A DNA stretch of 64,000 bases from Pseudomonas sp. MIACH (lineage in GTDB: Bacteria; Pseudomonadota; Gammaproteobacteria; Pseudomonadales; Pseudomonadaceae). Where the stretch lies: contig NZ_LHVO01000028.1 in the NCBI RefSeq assembly GCF_001269925.1, positions 124,001 to 188,000 of the forward strand, given 5' to 3'. Position numbers and translations under genes: made by a program. This document shows positions 11,335 through 21,517 of the stretch, piece after piece. Each line of letters starts with the position of its first letter. The first letter of the stretch is position 1. The notes below the pieces were generated by a model that was not told the DNA's origin, did not search any database, and saw only the letters and a program-made list of their open reading frames with translations.

Positions 11335-11978
11335 TGCGCAGGCTTCCCGGCAGCTTTATCAGTCTCTTCCTTGGCCTTGGCGACTTCACCGGCCCAACCA
11401 TTGATGGTTTTGTCCAGGTCGTTGCCATTGCGCTGCATGGCGTCGGCGAACTGGTCACGGAACAGCTTGCCGATGTTGATGCCATTGATGATCACGTTGC
11501 GCAGTTTCCACTCGCCCTTGACCTTCTCAAGCGTGTACTGCACCGGGTAGACGGCGCCGTTGTTACCCTTGACGCTCATGTTGACGCTGGTGCGATCACC
11601 CGATTCATCCCCGGCTGGAGCGACGGTAATGCCCTGGTTGTTGTACTCAAGCAACGCATTGCCATAGAACTGGAACAGGCCGCGCTTGAAGTTTTCCTGG
11701 AACGTTTGCATTTGCGCAGGGGTGGCCTTGCGCGAATATTTGACCGTCATGATGCTGCGCGAAATGCCTTCAGCATCGACGACAGGACCGACGATGGTGT
11801 TCAGCGCTTCGTAGAATTTGCTCGGGTCTTGCTTGTACTGCTCTTTATTGGCAGTCAGGTCAGCCAACATCTTGTTGGTGGTGTCCTGCACCAGTTCGTG
11901 CGCAGAACCTGCCGCGTTGGCCATCAATGGCAGCGCCGCAAGCAGTACCAGCAGGCCACGTCGCAAGGTAGAGATCAT
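11331..11978 (-). CDS. mlaC: MlaC, periplasmic phospholipid-binding shuttle
   Basis: Carries phospholipid between the outer-membrane MlaA complex and the inner-membrane MlaFEDB transporter. A Sec signal peptide (MISTLRRGLLVLLAALPLMANA) precedes a typical MlaC/Ttg2D domain. Two starts are possible: an ATG overlapping the mlaD stop (11993) and this ATG, which has AGGA eight bases before it. I prefer the latter because it gives a normal signal peptide. About 215 residues. Confidence 0.9.
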   Translation of the reverse strand: MISTLRRGLLVLLAALPLMANAAGSAHELVQDTTNKMLADLTANKEQYKQDPSKFYEALNTIVGPVVDAEGISRSIMTVKYSRKATPAQMQTFQENFKRGLFQFYGNALLEYNNQGITVAPAGDESGDRTSVNMSVKGNNGAVYPVQYTLEKVKGEWKLRNVIINGINIGKLFRDQFADAMQRNGNDLDKTINGWAGEVAKAKEETDKAAGKPAQ

Positions 11979-11989
11979 GAACAGATTCC

Positions 11990-12457
11990 TCATTTGGCGT
12001 CTTTATTGACCGTATTGAGCAGGAATTTACCGATCAGGTCCTCAAGCACCAGCGACGACTGCGTGTCGTGGATGGTCGAACCATCCTTGAGCAGGGCTGT
12101 TTCCCCGCCTACGCTGACACCGATGTACTTCTCGCCCAGCAGACCCGCAGTCAGGATAGATGCAGTGGAGTCGGTCGGCAGATTATCTACCTTCTTGTCC
12201 AATTGCATCGTCACTCGCCCGGTGAAGCTGTCGCGATCCAGATCGATTGCCGTGACCTTGCCGATGGTGACACCGGCCATGGTCACTTTAGCTCTGACAG
12301 TCAAACCGGCGATATTGTCGAAGTAGGCGTAAAGTTTATAAGTATCGGCGGTGGGGCTGGCCGAAAGGCCACTGACTCGCAGGGCCAGCAACAGTAAAGC
12401 CAGGATGCCAGCCAGCAAGAAAAGGCCGACACCGATTTCCACAGTGCGGTTTTGCAT
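11990..12457 (-). CDS. mlaD: MlaD, MCE-domain substrate-binding subunit
   Basis: Inner-membrane anchored (one segment, residues about 7-27, GVGLFLLAGILALLLLAL) with a periplasmic MCE domain (AYFDNIAGLTVRAKVTMAGV, residues about 42-61) that forms a hexameric lipid channel in this family. The product is 155 residues. Its start overlaps the mlaE stop as TGATG, so translation is coupled. Confidence 0.93.
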   Translation of the reverse strand: MQNRTVEIGVGLFLLAGILALLLLALRVSGLSASPTADTYKLYAYFDNIAGLTVRAKVTMAGVTIGKVTAIDLDRDSFTGRVTMQLDKKVDNLPTDSTASILTAGLLGEKYIGVSVGGETALLKDGSTIHDTQSSLVLEDLIGKFLLNTVNKDAK

Positions 12458-13254
12458 CAGAAATCTCCAAACATCAAGGCGGTCAAAATGAAGTCAAGGC
12501 CCAGTACTGCCAGCGAGGCGTACACAACGGTCTTGGTGGTGGCGCGACTGATCCCTTCTGAAGTGGGCTCACAGTCGTAGCCTTGGAATACGGCGATCCA
12601 GGTCACTACAAAGGCGAAGACGATGCTCTTTATGATGCCGTTGAGCACGTCACCGCTGAAGGTCACGCTGTTTTGCATGTTGGCCCAGTAGGAGCCGTCG
12701 TAGACGCCCAGCCAGTCCACCGCCACCCACGAACCGCCCCAGATACCGACCACGCTGAAGATCATCGCCAGCAATGGCAGGGAAATAAAGCCGGCCCACA
12801 GGCGCGGGGCAACAATGTACTTGAGCGGGTCCACGCCGATCATTTCCAGGCTGGACAACTGCTCGGTGGACTTCATGTTGCCGATTTCGGCAGTCAGCGC
12901 GGAACCCGCGCGCCCGGCAAACAGCAATGCGGTCACGACCGGCCCCAGTTCACGCAGCAGCGTCAGGGCAACCATCTGCCCCACCGCCTGCTCCGAACCG
13001 TAGCTGGACAGGATATTGAAGCCCTGCAAGGCGAGCACCATCCCGATGAACACCCCGGAGACCACAATGATCACCAGGGACATCACGCCCACCGAATGCA
13101 GCTGCTTGATCAAAAGACCAAAGCCACCGCCAATACCGCCGCGCCCGAGCAGTGCGTGGAACAGGAAAATTGTCGAGCGGCCCAGCACTTCGACGATGTC
13201 GATGCCGGAGCGACCGAAAAGGCGAACCTTCTCGATAAGAGATGTCTTGCGCAT
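12457..13254 (-). CDS. mlaE: MlaE, permease of the phospholipid transporter
   Basis: Integral membrane ABC permease, 265 residues with five or six hydrophobic segments and the conserved cytoplasmic block [20 protein letters not shown] that contacts the ATPase. In pseudomonads the operon is also called ttg2 for its part in solvent tolerance. The start overlaps the mlaF stop as TGATG. Confidence 0.95.
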   Translation of the reverse strand: MRKTSLIEKVRLFGRSGIDIVEVLGRSTIFLFHALLGRGGIGGGFGLLIKQLHSVGVMSLVIIVVSGVFIGMVLALQGFNILSSYGSEQAVGQMVALTLLRELGPVVTALLFAGRAGSALTAEIGNMKSTEQLSSLEMIGVDPLKYIVAPRLWAGFISLPLLAMIFSVVGIWGGSWVAVDWLGVYDGSYWANMQNSVTFSGDVLNGIIKSIVFAFVVTWIAVFQGYDCEPTSEGISRATTKTVVYASLAVLGLDFILTALMFGDF

Positions 13255-14063
13255 CAGCGCTTCCCCAGAAGGTCTGAGCGGTAATCCGCTGCCGGAAAGT
13301 GAAAAGGCACAGGGCCATCGGGATCGCCGGTCATGAATTGGCGAATACGCGGGTTATCGGCGTTCATCAGCTCTTCAGGCGTGCCCTGCCCCAGTACCTG
13401 GCCATCACCGACTACATAGAGGTAGTCGGCGATGCTCGCGGTTTCTGCAAGGTCGTGGGAGACCACGATACTGGTGATGCCCAACGCGTCGTTGAGCAGG
13501 CGGATCAGGCGTACCAACACGCCCATGGCGATCGGATCCTGGCCGACGAAGGGCTCGTCGTACATGAGGATCTGCGGGTCGAGGGCAATGGCGCGCGCCA
13601 GGGCCACGCGACGCTTCATGCCGCCGGACAGCTCGTCAGGCATCAGGTCGATGGCGCCGCGGAGGCCCACGGCCTGCAGTTTCAGCAACACAATGTCACG
13701 AATCATTTCATCGGACAGCTGGGTATGAACCCGCAGCGGAAACGCCACGTTCTCGAATACATCGAGGTCGGTGAACAGTGCACCGCTCTGGAACAGCACA
13801 CCCATATGCTTGCGCGCATCGAACAGATCGCTGCGCGACAAGGTCGGCAGGTTCTGGCCGTTCACCCACACTTCACCGGCGCTGGGGCGCAATTGCATGC
13901 CCATCAGACGCAACAGGGTGGTCTTGCCGCAACCGGACGGCCCCATGATGCCCGTGACCTTGCCACGGGGAATGCGAATATCGACGTTATTGAAGATGCT
14001 GCGCGTCCCGCGCTTGAAGGTCAGTCCCTTCAGCTCGACCGCGTAGGCGTTATCGGCACTCAT
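13254..14063 (-). CDS. mlaF: MlaF, ATPase of the phospholipid transporter
   Basis: ABC ATPase of 269 residues with Walker A GPSGCGKT (41-48), signature [15 protein letters not shown] and Walker [13 protein letters not shown]. It drives phospholipid movement by MlaFEDB to maintain outer-membrane lipid asymmetry. It is the first gene of a five-gene leftward operon whose members overlap by one to four bases (mlaC apart, depending on its start). Its upstream region is shared with divergent kdsD. Confidence 0.96.
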   Translation of the reverse strand: MSADNAYAVELKGLTFKRGTRSIFNNVDIRIPRGKVTGIMGPSGCGKTTLLRLMGMQLRPSAGEVWVNGQNLPTLSRSDLFDARKHMGVLFQSGALFTDLDVFENVAFPLRVHTQLSDEMIRDIVLLKLQAVGLRGAIDLMPDELSGGMKRRVALARAIALDPQILMYDEPFVGQDPIAMGVLVRLIRLLNDALGITSIVVSHDLAETASIADYLYVVGDGQVLGQGTPEELMNADNPRIRQFMTGDPDGPVPFHFPAADYRSDLLGKR

Positions 14064-14110
14064 CTAAACTCCTTGGGATGCAGCCTCTCACTCAGACACC
14101 ACGCATGCGA

Positions 14111-14120
14111 CAAACGTTTG
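14111..14120. promoter_or_regulatory. CAAACGTTTG palindrome upstream of mlaF
   Basis: A perfect palindrome, within CGACAAACGTTTGCAACG, about 50 bp upstream of the mlaF ATG. The core is of the kind bound by LacI/PurR-type repressors in other bacteria (known for PurR). Whether a regulator acts here is inference. Confidence 0.3.
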
Positions 14121-14334
14121 CAACGGTGACGCATATAGATAGCCACATGGGCTGGGCGGACCGAACTGGCGGCGAACTATATCACTGCTGGTACAGGGCG
14201 CCCAAGGCCGGAACGGCGCAAGTTCAGTTTGCAGACAGGGAAAAAACGTTGCTGGCTATGTTACTGAGGATCGATCTCAGACACTCGCGGAATAAAGCCT
14301 GACGAACTTGCGTGAGGGAATTGATCATTACCGC

Positions 14335-14340
14335 TATAAT
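14335..14340 (+). promoter_or_regulatory. Perfect -10 box TATAAT for the kdsD operon
   Basis: Exact sigma-70 -10 consensus 35 bp before the kdsD ATG. No good -35 box sits 16-18 bp upstream, so the assignment rests on the -10 alone. Confidence 0.5.
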
Positions 14341-14374
14341 CGCCGACTTTTCGTCAGGCTATACGATTTCAGAC

Positions 14375-15349
14375 ATGAGCCAATCCAGCGACCTTATTCA
14401 ATCCGCACAACGCACCATCCGCCTCGAAGTTGAAGCCGTAGAAGGCTTACTGGCCCACATCGACGCAGATTTCGTACGCGCCTGCGAGATGATTCTGGCC
14501 AGCAAGGGCCGCGTTGTCGTGGTCGGCATGGGCAAGTCGGGCCACGTCGGCAACAAGATCGCCGCCACCCTGGCCAGCACCGGGACCACCGCATTTTTTG
14601 TGCACCCGGCCGAAGCCAGTCACGGCGACATGGGCATGATTACCAAGGATGACATCATCCTCGCGCTGTCCAACTCCGGCACCACCAACGAAATCGTGAC
14701 CCTGCTGCCGCTGATCAAGCGCCTGGGTATCCAGCTGATCAGCGTCACCGGCAACCCCGAATCGACGCTGGCCAAGGCTGCCGAAGTGAACCTGAATGTT
14801 CACGTGGACCACGAGGCCTGCCCACTGAACCTGGCGCCGACCTCCTCCACCACCGCCGCACTGGTGATGGGCGATGCCCTGGCCGTGGCGTTGCTGGAAG
14901 CCCGCGGGTTTACCGCAGAAGACTTCGCGTTTTCCCACCCAGGCGGCGCCCTGGGCCGCCGCCTGCTGCTGAAAGTGGAAAATGTCATGCATTCGGGTGA
15001 TGAATTGCCTCACGTCCAGCGCGGCACCTTGCTGAAGGACGCGCTGATGGAAATGACCCGCAAAGGCCTGGGCATGACCGTGATCCTGGAAGCCGATGGA
15101 CGCCTGGCCGGGGTATTCACGGACGGCGATCTGCGCCGCACCCTGGACCGCACTATCGACATTCACACCGCAACCATCGACGCCGTGATGACCCCCCATG
15201 GCAAGACTGCACGCCCTGAAATGCTGGCAGCCGAAGCATTGAAGATCATGGAAGACCACAAGATCGGCGCGCTGGTGGTGGTCAATAACGACGACCACCC
15301 GGTTGGCGCCCTGAACATGCACGACTTGCTGCGTGCGGGAGTGATGTAA
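14375..15349 (+). CDS. kdsD: D-arabinose 5-phosphate isomerase
   Basis: Makes arabinose 5-phosphate from ribulose 5-phosphate, the first committed step to Kdo for the LPS core. The 324-residue protein has a SIS domain (about residues 35-175, GMGKSGHVGNKIAATLASTG and SNSGTTNEI) and two C-terminal CBS domains. MSQSSDLIQSAQ is taken as the start; the frame stays open upstream but across the promoter. The stop abuts the kdsC ATG. Confidence 0.94.
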   Translation: MSQSSDLIQSAQRTIRLEVEAVEGLLAHIDADFVRACEMILASKGRVVVVGMGKSGHVGNKIAATLASTGTTAFFVHPAEASHGDMGMITKDDIILALSNSGTTNEIVTLLPLIKRLGIQLISVTGNPESTLAKAAEVNLNVHVDHEACPLNLAPTSSTTAALVMGDALAVALLEARGFTAEDFAFSHPGGALGRRLLLKVENVMHSGDELPHVQRGTLLKDALMEMTRKGLGMTVILEADGRLAGVFTDGDLRRTLDRTIDIHTATIDAVMTPHGKTARPEMLAAEALKIMEDHKIGALVVVNNDDHPVGALNMHDLLRAGVM

Positions 15350-15874
15350 ATGACCAGCGACCTGTTGCAACGCGGCAAGAACATCAAACTGGCGATTTTC
15401 GACGTCGACGGCGTGCTGACGGATGGCCGCCTGTACTTCCTCGAAGACGGCAGTGAATTCAAGACGTTTAACACCCTCGACGGCCAGGGCATCAAAATGC
15501 TGATGGCAGCAGGTGTGCAAACTGCCATTATCAGCGGCCGAAAAACGCCCGTTGTGGAACGCCGCGCACAAAACCTGGGGATTCCTCACCTGTATCAGGG
15601 CCGCGAGGATAAACTGGTGGTTCTGGACGAGCTTCTTGGCAAACTCAACCTAAGCTATGAGCAGGTCGCCTACTTGGGCGATGATCTGCCCGACTTGCCG
15701 GTCATTCGCCGAGTCGGCCTGGGCATGGCCGTCGCCAATGCGGCGACATTTGTTCGCGAGCACGCTCATGGCATCACCACCGCCCGTGGCGGCGAAGGTG
15801 CTGCCCGCGAGTTCTGTGAACTGATCCTGCGAGCCCAAGGCAGTCTTGAAGCGGCCCACGCCGCCTACCTATAG
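15350..15874 (+). CDS. kdsC: KDO 8-phosphate phosphatase
   Basis: HAD-family phosphatase releasing Kdo for activation and transfer to lipid A. The 174-residue protein has the HAD motif FDVDGVLTDG (residues 17-26, nucleophile D18) and GDDLPDLPVI later, and lacks a cap domain, as in tetrameric KdsC. It directly follows kdsD and precedes the LPS export genes. Confidence 0.95.
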   Translation: MTSDLLQRGKNIKLAIFDVDGVLTDGRLYFLEDGSEFKTFNTLDGQGIKMLMAAGVQTAIISGRKTPVVERRAQNLGIPHLYQGREDKLVVLDELLGKLNLSYEQVAYLGDDLPDLPVIRRVGLGMAVANAATFVREHAHGITTARGGEGAAREFCELILRAQGSLEAAHAAYL

Positions 15875-15882
15875 AGCGTTTT

Positions 15883-16455
15883 ATGCTGAGCAAAAAGATT
15901 CGCAACTTCCTGCTATTCGGAGTCATCGCCGCGCTGTTCCTCGCGGTGGGCTACTGGAATATCAGCCCGGGGCGCTTCCTCGACCAGCCTGCCGCGCAGG
16001 TTGACGAAGGGGCTATCGACTATTACGCCACCAATGCCTATAGCGTGCAGTTCCTGCCCGACGGCAAGGTGCAGTACGAAATGACCTCGGACAAAGTCGA
16101 GCATTTGAAGGCCACCGAAGTCACCCTGCTGACCAATCCGGACCTGAACCTGTACCGCGGCACCGAGTTTCCGTGGCATGTCACGAGCAAGCGTGGCGAG
16201 GTGAACCCGGACGGCACCGAGGTGGAACTGATTGACTCCGTACGCGTTGCGCGCACGGACGCCAAAAACCGTGACACGGTGATTACCAGCAGTCGCATGA
16301 CCGTATTCCCACAGAAGCAATATGCGCAGACCGAGCAAGACGTTAGAATCGACGGCGCTGGCGGTGTATCGACTGGCAAGGGAATGAAAGCGTATTTGAA
16401 AGAAAGCAGGATACACCTGCTATCGAACGTAAGAGGACAGTATGAGGCTCGTTAA
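15883..16455 (+). CDS. lptC: LptC, LPS transport bridge protein
   Basis: Bitopic inner-membrane protein: one N-terminal segment (NFLLFGVIAALFLAVGYWNI, residues about 7-26) then a periplasmic beta-jellyroll that takes LPS from LptB2FG and passes it to LptA. 190 residues. It overlaps the start of lptA by 14 bases, so the two are co-translated. Confidence 0.92.
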   Translation: MLSKKIRNFLLFGVIAALFLAVGYWNISPGRFLDQPAAQVDEGAIDYYATNAYSVQFLPDGKVQYEMTSDKVEHLKATEVTLLTNPDLNLYRGTEFPWHVTSKRGEVNPDGTEVELIDSVRVARTDAKNRDTVITSSRMTVFPQKQYAQTEQDVRIDGAGGVSTGKGMKAYLKESRIHLLSNVRGQYEAR

Positions 16456-16975
16456 AACTCTCCCTATTTTGCTCGGTTTGGGCGCAGCACTGGGAAGCGT
16501 GAGCGCCTGGGCTCTGCCGAACGATAGCCAGCAACCGATCCACATCTCCGCTGACGATGCGCAGCTGGATGACAAGCAAGGCGTCGCCACCTACACCGGC
16601 GGCGTGATCATCACCCAGGGCTCGATGAAGATCACCGGCAACACGGTGACACTGACGCGCACCCAGGCGGGCGATATTGACGTAGTGACCTCGGTGGGCA
16701 ACCTGGCTTACTTCGAACAGAAGCAGTCGGCTACCGACACAGGTCCGATGAAGGGCTACGGCAAGACCATCCAGTACCATGCCCAGCAGAATCGCATCGT
16801 GCTGATCGACCAGGCCAAGGTGCTCAGCCCCGATGGCAACTCCACGGAAGGTGAAAAGATCACCTATGACACCGTGAAGCAGATCGCCAATGCCGGTCGC
16901 GCCAATGGCAGCAAGGTCACCGCGCCACGCCCACGTATCGACATGGTTATCCAGCCGAAGAAGAAGGCCGAGTAA
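16442..16975 (+). CDS. lptA: LptA, periplasmic LPS bridge
   Basis: Soluble periplasmic jellyroll (OstA-like) that forms the bridge carrying LPS to LptDE. The 177-residue product has a signal peptide [20 protein letters not shown]...AWA and then the domain ([19 protein letters not shown]). AAGAGGA serves as ribosome binding site inside the end of lptC. Its stop overlaps the lptB start as TAATG. Confidence 0.93.
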   Translation: MRLVKTLPILLGLGAALGSVSAWALPNDSQQPIHISADDAQLDDKQGVATYTGGVIITQGSMKITGNTVTLTRTQAGDIDVVTSVGNLAYFEQKQSATDTGPMKGYGKTIQYHAQQNRIVLIDQAKVLSPDGNSTEGEKITYDTVKQIANAGRANGSKVTAPRPRIDMVIQPKKKAE

Positions 16976-17700
16976 TGGCAACCCTGAAAGCCCAGCATCT
17001 GGCCAAGGCCTATAAAAGCCGTCAGGTCGTGCGCGACGTCAGCCTGTCGATCGACAGCGGCCAGATTGTCGGCTTGCTTGGCCCCAACGGCGCCGGCAAG
17101 ACCACCTGTTTCTATATGATCGTCGGCCTGGTCCAGGCGGACCAGGGTCGCGTACTGATCGACGACCTGGACGTGAGCCACCAGCCAATGCACGGGCGTG
17201 CCCGTGCAGGTATCGGCTATCTTCCGCAGGAAGCGTCGATCTTCCGCAAGCTGTCGGTATCCGACAACATCATGGCCATCCTTGAAACCCGCAAGGAGCT
17301 CGACCGTGACGGCCGCCGCAAAGAATTGGAAAGCCTGCTTCAGGAATTCCACATCAACCACATTCGCGACAACCTTGGCATGAGCCTGTCCGGTGGTGAA
17401 CGACGTCGCGTGGAAATCGCCCGCGCCCTGGCCACTGCCCCCAAGTTCATCCTGCTGGACGAACCGTTTGCCGGCGTCGACCCCATCTCGGTCGGCGACA
17501 TCAAGCAGATCATCCATCACCTCAAGGCCAAGGGTATTGGTGTGCTGATCACTGACCACAACGTCCGTGAGACCCTCGATATCTGCGAAACTGCCTATAT
17601 CGTCAATGATGGTCAACTGATCGCCGAAGGCGACTCCGCCACCATCCTGGCCAACGAACTGGTCAAGGAAGTGTACCTGGGTCACGAGTTCCGCCTGTAA
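16975..17700 (+). CDS. lptB: LptB, ATPase of the LPS exporter
   Basis: ABC ATPase powering LPS extraction from the inner membrane with LptFG (not in this window). The 241-residue protein has Walker A GPNGAGKT (36-43), signature [15 protein letters not shown] and Walker [12 protein letters not shown]. Last gene of the kdsD-lptB unit, followed by a 197-bp gap before rpoN. Confidence 0.95.
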   Translation: MATLKAQHLAKAYKSRQVVRDVSLSIDSGQIVGLLGPNGAGKTTCFYMIVGLVQADQGRVLIDDLDVSHQPMHGRARAGIGYLPQEASIFRKLSVSDNIMAILETRKELDRDGRRKELESLLQEFHINHIRDNLGMSLSGGERRRVEIARALATAPKFILLDEPFAGVDPISVGDIKQIIHHLKAKGIGVLITDHNVRETLDICETAYIVNDGQLIAEGDSATILANELVKEVYLGHEFRL

Positions 17701-17815
17701 AACCGCCCGCAACAACAAGGTGGCGGCAGGTCGTTTGCCCGACGCGCGGGAGTCAATGAAAACCTCTGGATTTTTATTGTTACCGCGCTCTAGGCAAAGC
17801 CCTCGATATCAGGCA

Positions 17816-17821
17816 TATAAT
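17816..17821 (+). promoter_or_regulatory. Perfect -10 box TATAAT upstream of rpoN
   Basis: Exact -10 consensus 77 bp before the rpoN ATG in a locally AT-rich patch. No strong -35 box is seen at normal spacing. It suggests rpoN has its own promoter in addition to read-through from lptB. Confidence 0.45.
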
Positions 17822-17897
17822 TTGCTTATGTTTGGCGCTCACGCGCCCTGTCGTGGATGGCGCATTGCGCCGGCGAATAAGGTGTTAAGCCCCTGCC

Positions 17898-19391
17898 ATG
17901 AAACCATCGCTAGTCCTGAGAATGGGCCAGCAGCTGACGATGACACCGCAGCTGCAACAGGCCATCCGCCTGCTCCAATTGTCGACCCTGGACCTGCAAC
18001 AGGAAATCCAGGAGGCCCTGGAGTCCAATCCGATGCTCGAACGCCAGGAAGAAGGCGACGACTTCGATAATGCAGACCCACTGGCTGACAACATCGAGCA
18101 AAAACCCAATCCCGACGTACAGGAACCCTCCTACCAGGAAACCGCCCCCACGGTGGATAATCTTGAGGAAGGCGATTGGAACGAACGCATTCCCAACGAA
18201 CTTCCCGTGGACACCGCCTGGGAAGACGTCTATCAGACCAGCGCCAGCAGCCTGCCCAGCAATGACGATGACGAGTGGGACTTTACCACCCGCACTTCCG
18301 CCGGCGAGAGCCTGCAGAGCCATCTGTTGTGGCAACTGAACCTCGCGCCGATGTCCGACACCGATCGCCTGATCGCCGTGACCCTGATCGACTGCATCAA
18401 TAACCAGGGTTACCTGGACGAGACGCTCGAAGAGATTCTCGAGGCCTTCGACCCGGAACTGGACATAGAGCTGGACGAGATCGAAGCCGTCCTGCACCGC
18501 ATCCAACAGTTCGAACCTGCCGGCATTGGTGCCCGCACCCTCAGTGAATGCCTGCTGCTGCAACTGCGTCAACTGCCCGCCAAGACGCCTTGGCTCGCCG
18601 AAGCGCAGCGCCTGGTCAACGATTACATCGACCTGCTGGGTAGCCGCGACTACAGCCAGCTGATGCGCCGCATGAAGCTCAAGGAAGACGACCTGCGCCA
18701 GGTCATCGAGCTGGTACAGAGCCTCAACCCGCGCCCAGGCTCGCAGATCGAGTCGAGCGAAGCCGAATACGTGGTCCCCGATGTGATTGTGCGCAAGGAC
18801 AACGAACGCTGGCTGGTTGAACTGAACCAGGAGTCGGTGCCACGCCTGCGGGTCAACCCGCAATATGCCGGTTTTGTACGCCGCGCCGACACCAGTGCCG
18901 ACAACACGTTCATGCGCAACCAGTTGCAGGAGGCCCGTTGGTTCATCAAGAGCCTGCAGAGCCGCAACGAAACCCTGATGAAAGTTGCCACCCAGATCGT
19001 CGAGCACCAGCGCGGCTTCCTGGAGTATGGCGACGAAGCAATGAAACCGCTGGTTCTGCACGACATCGCCGAAGCAGTGGGCATGCACGAATCGACGATT
19101 TCCCGGGTGACCACGCAAAAATTCATGCATACCCCACGGGGCATATATGAGCTGAAATACTTTTTCTCCAGCCATGTAAGCACCTCGGAAGGCGGCGAAT
19201 GCTCGTCCACGGCGATCCGCGCGATCATCAAAAAACTGGTTGCGGCGGAAAATCAGAAAAAGCCGTTGAGTGACAGCAAGATCGCTGGTTTACTGGAGGC
19301 ACAAGGCATTCAGGTCGCCCGTCGAACCGTCGCCAAGTACCGCGAATCCCTTGGGATCGCGCCTTCCAGCGAGCGTAAGCGTTTGATGTGA
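17898..19391 (+). CDS. rpoN: RNA polymerase sigma-54 factor
   Basis: Alternative sigma factor for enhancer-dependent promoters (nitrogen, motility and other regulons). The 497-residue protein has the Q/L-rich N-terminal activator region ([20 protein letters not shown]), an acidic region II, the core-binding part, a helix-turn-helix, and the RpoN box [10 protein letters not shown] near the C-terminus. It leads the hpf-ptsN-rapZ-ptsO cluster, the conserved arrangement in gammaproteobacteria. Confidence 0.97.
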   Translation: MKPSLVLRMGQQLTMTPQLQQAIRLLQLSTLDLQQEIQEALESNPMLERQEEGDDFDNADPLADNIEQKPNPDVQEPSYQETAPTVDNLEEGDWNERIPNELPVDTAWEDVYQTSASSLPSNDDDEWDFTTRTSAGESLQSHLLWQLNLAPMSDTDRLIAVTLIDCINNQGYLDETLEEILEAFDPELDIELDEIEAVLHRIQQFEPAGIGARTLSECLLLQLRQLPAKTPWLAEAQRLVNDYIDLLGSRDYSQLMRRMKLKEDDLRQVIELVQSLNPRPGSQIESSEAEYVVPDVIVRKDNERWLVELNQESVPRLRVNPQYAGFVRRADTSADNTFMRNQLQEARWFIKSLQSRNETLMKVATQIVEHQRGFLEYGDEAMKPLVLHDIAEAVGMHESTISRVTTQKFMHTPRGIYELKYFFSSHVSTSEGGECSSTAIRAIIKKLVAAENQKKPLSDSKIAGLLEAQGIQVARRTVAKYRESLGIAPSSERKRLM

Positions 19392-19466
19392 CGGGCGGGC
19401 CACAGCGTTCCAGTGGCGGGTATTCCTACCCGCCGCTTTATGCACTGGCAACGAAGGAGAAGCTGT

Positions 19467-19772
19467 ATGCAAGTCAACATCAGTGGACACCAACTGGAAG
19501 TCACCAAGCCTCTACGTGAATACACCGAGAGCAAGCTGAACAAGCTTGCGGGGCATTTTGACAAGATCACCAATGTGCAGGTCATCATGGAGGTCGATAA
19601 GCTCAAGCAGAAAATCGAGGCCACCCTGCACGTACCGAATGCCAAGCTCGTCGCCAATGCAGAGCATGGCGATATGTACGCGGCCATTGACTTGCTCTAC
19701 GACAAGCTGGACCGCCAACTCATAAAGCATAAGGAAAAGAATCTGCACCTGATGCAAGGTACAGGTCGTTAA
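19467..19772 (+). CDS. hpf: Ribosome hibernation promoting factor, short form
   Basis: A 101-residue HPF/YfiA-family protein (MQVNISGHQLEVTKPLREY). It binds the 30S subunit and inactivates ribosomes in stationary phase; the short form helps form 100S dimers in E. coli. GAAGGAG lies before the ATG; the in-frame upstream extension is not conserved. Second gene of the rpoN cluster. Confidence 0.93.
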   Translation: MQVNISGHQLEVTKPLREYTESKLNKLAGHFDKITNVQVIMEVDKLKQKIEATLHVPNAKLVANAEHGDMYAAIDLLYDKLDRQLIKHKEKNLHLMQGTGR

Positions 19773-19782
19773 CTCTCCCCCC

Positions 19783-20247
19783 ATGATCCGACTTGAAACC
19801 ATCCTGACCCCCGGCCGTTCCCTCGTGAACGTGCCGGGCGGCAGTAAAAAGCGCGCCCTCGAACAAATTGCCAACCTGATCGGCCGTGAAGTGCCCGAGC
19901 TGGATACGCAAGCCGTGTACGAGGCGTTGATTGCCCGTGAAAAACTCGGCTCGACCGGTTTTGGTAACGGCATCGCCATTCCTCACTGCCGCCTCAAAGG
20001 CTGCGAAATACCCGTAAGCGCCCTGCTGCACCTGGATGCGCCCATCGACTTCGACGCCATTGACGGCGCCCCGGTGGACCTGCTGTTCGTCCTGCTGGTC
20101 CCGGAAGCTGCCACCGACGCGCACCTGGAACTGCTCCGGCAGATCGCCAGCATGCTCGACCGCAAGGAAGTACGCGACAAACTGCGCAGTGCCAAGAGCA
20201 ATGAGGCGCTGTACCAGGTTGTACTGGATGAACAGAACGGGCAGTAA
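19783..20247 (+). CDS. ptsN: PTS EIIA-Ntr
   Basis: Regulatory phosphocarrier of the nitrogen PTS, 154 residues. The phosphorylated histidine lies in [10 protein letters not shown] (H68). It receives phosphate from NPr (ptsO, two genes on) and controls potassium, nitrogen and carbon traits by protein contact, not transport. Confidence 0.94.
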   Translation: MIRLETILTPGRSLVNVPGGSKKRALEQIANLIGREVPELDTQAVYEALIAREKLGSTGFGNGIAIPHCRLKGCEIPVSALLHLDAPIDFDAIDGAPVDLLFVLLVPEAATDAHLELLRQIASMLDRKEVRDKLRSAKSNEALYQVVLDEQNGQ

Positions 20248-20249
20248 TC

Positions 20250-21107
20250 ATGCGTTTGATCATCGTCAGCGGCCGCTCCGGCTCGGGTAAAAGCACCGCC
20301 CTCAATGTTCTTGAGGATAACGGCTTCTATTGCATCGACAACCTGCCCGCCGGTCTGCTGCCGGAATTGGCGGAACGCGCGCTGATCCACACCGAACTGG
20401 CCCAGCCACTGGTCGCCGTTTCGATTGATGCCCGCAACCTGCCCAGCCACCTCACGCGGTTCCCCGAATTGCTCGAAGAGGTGCGCGCCAAGCACATTCA
20501 TTGCGATGTGCTGTACTTGGACGCCGACGAAGAAACCCTGCTCAAGCGTTTCTCCGAGACCCGTCGACGTCACCCCCTCAGCAGCCCCCACCGTTCTCTG
20601 GCCGAAGCCATCGAGGACGAAACCAAGCTGCTGGGTCCGATCATTGACCTCGCCGACCTCAAGATCAACACCACCAGCCTCAACCTGTACCAGTTGCGCG
20701 ATGCCATCAAGCTACGCCTGCTGAATCAGCCAGAGCCTGGCACCGCGTTCCTGGTCGAGTCATTTGGCTTCAAGCGTGGCATGCCGGTGGATGCAGATTT
20801 GGTGTTCGATGTACGCTGCTTGCCCAACCCGTACTGGAAGCCAGAGTTGCGCGACCAGTCCGGTCTTGACCTACCAGTGGCCGAGTACCTGGCCGCACAG
20901 CCGGATGTGCAGGAGATGTTCCAGGACATTTCCAGCTACCTGCTCAAATGGTTGCCGCGCTTCGCAGCAAGCAACCGGGCCTATGTCACCATTGCCATTG
21001 GCTGTACCGGCGGCCACCACCGTTCCGTCTACCTGACCGAGCGCCTGGGCCAGGTACTGCAACAAACCCTCAAGAACGTCCAGGTTCGCCACCGCGACCT
21101 TAGCTGA
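20250..21107 (+). CDS. rapZ: RapZ-family nucleotide-binding protein
   Basis: A 285-residue P-loop protein with Walker [10 protein letters not shown] (residues 8-16) and a C-terminal domain ending in [20 protein letters not shown]. In E. coli RapZ is an RNA-binding adaptor that directs RNase E to the small RNA GlmZ and binds glucosamine 6-phosphate; whether the same role exists here is not shown by the sequence. It starts two bases after ptsN. Confidence 0.9.
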   Translation: MRLIIVSGRSGSGKSTALNVLEDNGFYCIDNLPAGLLPELAERALIHTELAQPLVAVSIDARNLPSHLTRFPELLEEVRAKHIHCDVLYLDADEETLLKRFSETRRRHPLSSPHRSLAEAIEDETKLLGPIIDLADLKINTTSLNLYQLRDAIKLRLLNQPEPGTAFLVESFGFKRGMPVDADLVFDVRCLPNPYWKPELRDQSGLDLPVAEYLAAQPDVQEMFQDISSYLLKWLPRFAASNRAYVTIAIGCTGGHHRSVYLTERLGQVLQQTLKNVQVRHRDLS

Positions 21108-21123
21108 AAGGAACACCCCCGCG

Positions 21124-21396
21124 ATGCCCGCTCTGGAAATTGAAATCATCAACAAGCTGGGTCTGCATGCCCGCGCCTCGGCCAAGTTCGTCGGCGTTGC
21201 CGGGCAGTTCCCTTGCCAGATCCGCGCCGGGCGCACCCCGGAGAGCATGGTCGACGGCAAGAGCATCATGGCCATGATGATGCTGGCAGCCGGCAAAGGG
21301 ACCAAGATCCACCTGAAGACCGAAGGTGAGCAAGAGCAGGAAGCGATGGACGCACTGGTGGAGCTGATCAACAACTTCTTCGGCGAAGGCGAATAA
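21124..21396 (+). CDS. ptsO: NPr, HPr-like phosphocarrier of the nitrogen PTS
   Basis: A 90-residue HPr homologue with the active histidine in NKLGLHARASAKFV (H15). It passes phosphate from EI-Ntr (PtsP, elsewhere) to PtsN. The last gene of the rpoN cluster; a REP pair follows, then a convergent ZIP transporter gene. Confidence 0.94.
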   Translation: MPALEIEIINKLGLHARASAKFVGVAGQFPCQIRAGRTPESMVDGKSIMAMMMLAAGKGTKIHLKTEGEQEQEAMDALVELINNFFGEGE

Positions 21397-21403
21397 CCCT
21401 TTT

Positions 21404-21505
21404 GTAGGAGCGAGCCTGCTCGCGAAGCATACAAGCAAGCAACTCACGTGATACCAGGCTGCACGCGTTATCGTTGACGCTTTTCGCGAGCAAGCTCGCT
21501 CCTGC
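21404..21505. repeat. REP pair, family A
   Basis: GTAGGAGCGAGCCTGCTCGC and an inverted copy flank about 55 bp between the convergent ptsO and ZIP genes. The left arm has one change (GCC for GCT) and the right ends CCTGCAG. Confidence 0.8.
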
Positions 21506-21517
21506 AGAGAGCGGGTG

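Larger units (their letters stand above)
14064..14374. other. Divergent mlaF/kdsD intergenic region
   Basis: About 310 bp without a gene. It holds a 10-bp palindrome CAAACGTTTG at 14111-14120 on the mlaF side and a perfect TATAAT at 14335-14340 facing kdsD. A 74-codon rightward frame in it has no family resemblance and was not called. Confidence 0.6.

Noticed and set aside
14078-14302. A 74-codon rightward frame between mlaF and kdsD
   Set aside because: No ribosome site, no recognisable family, and it overlaps probable promoter sequence.
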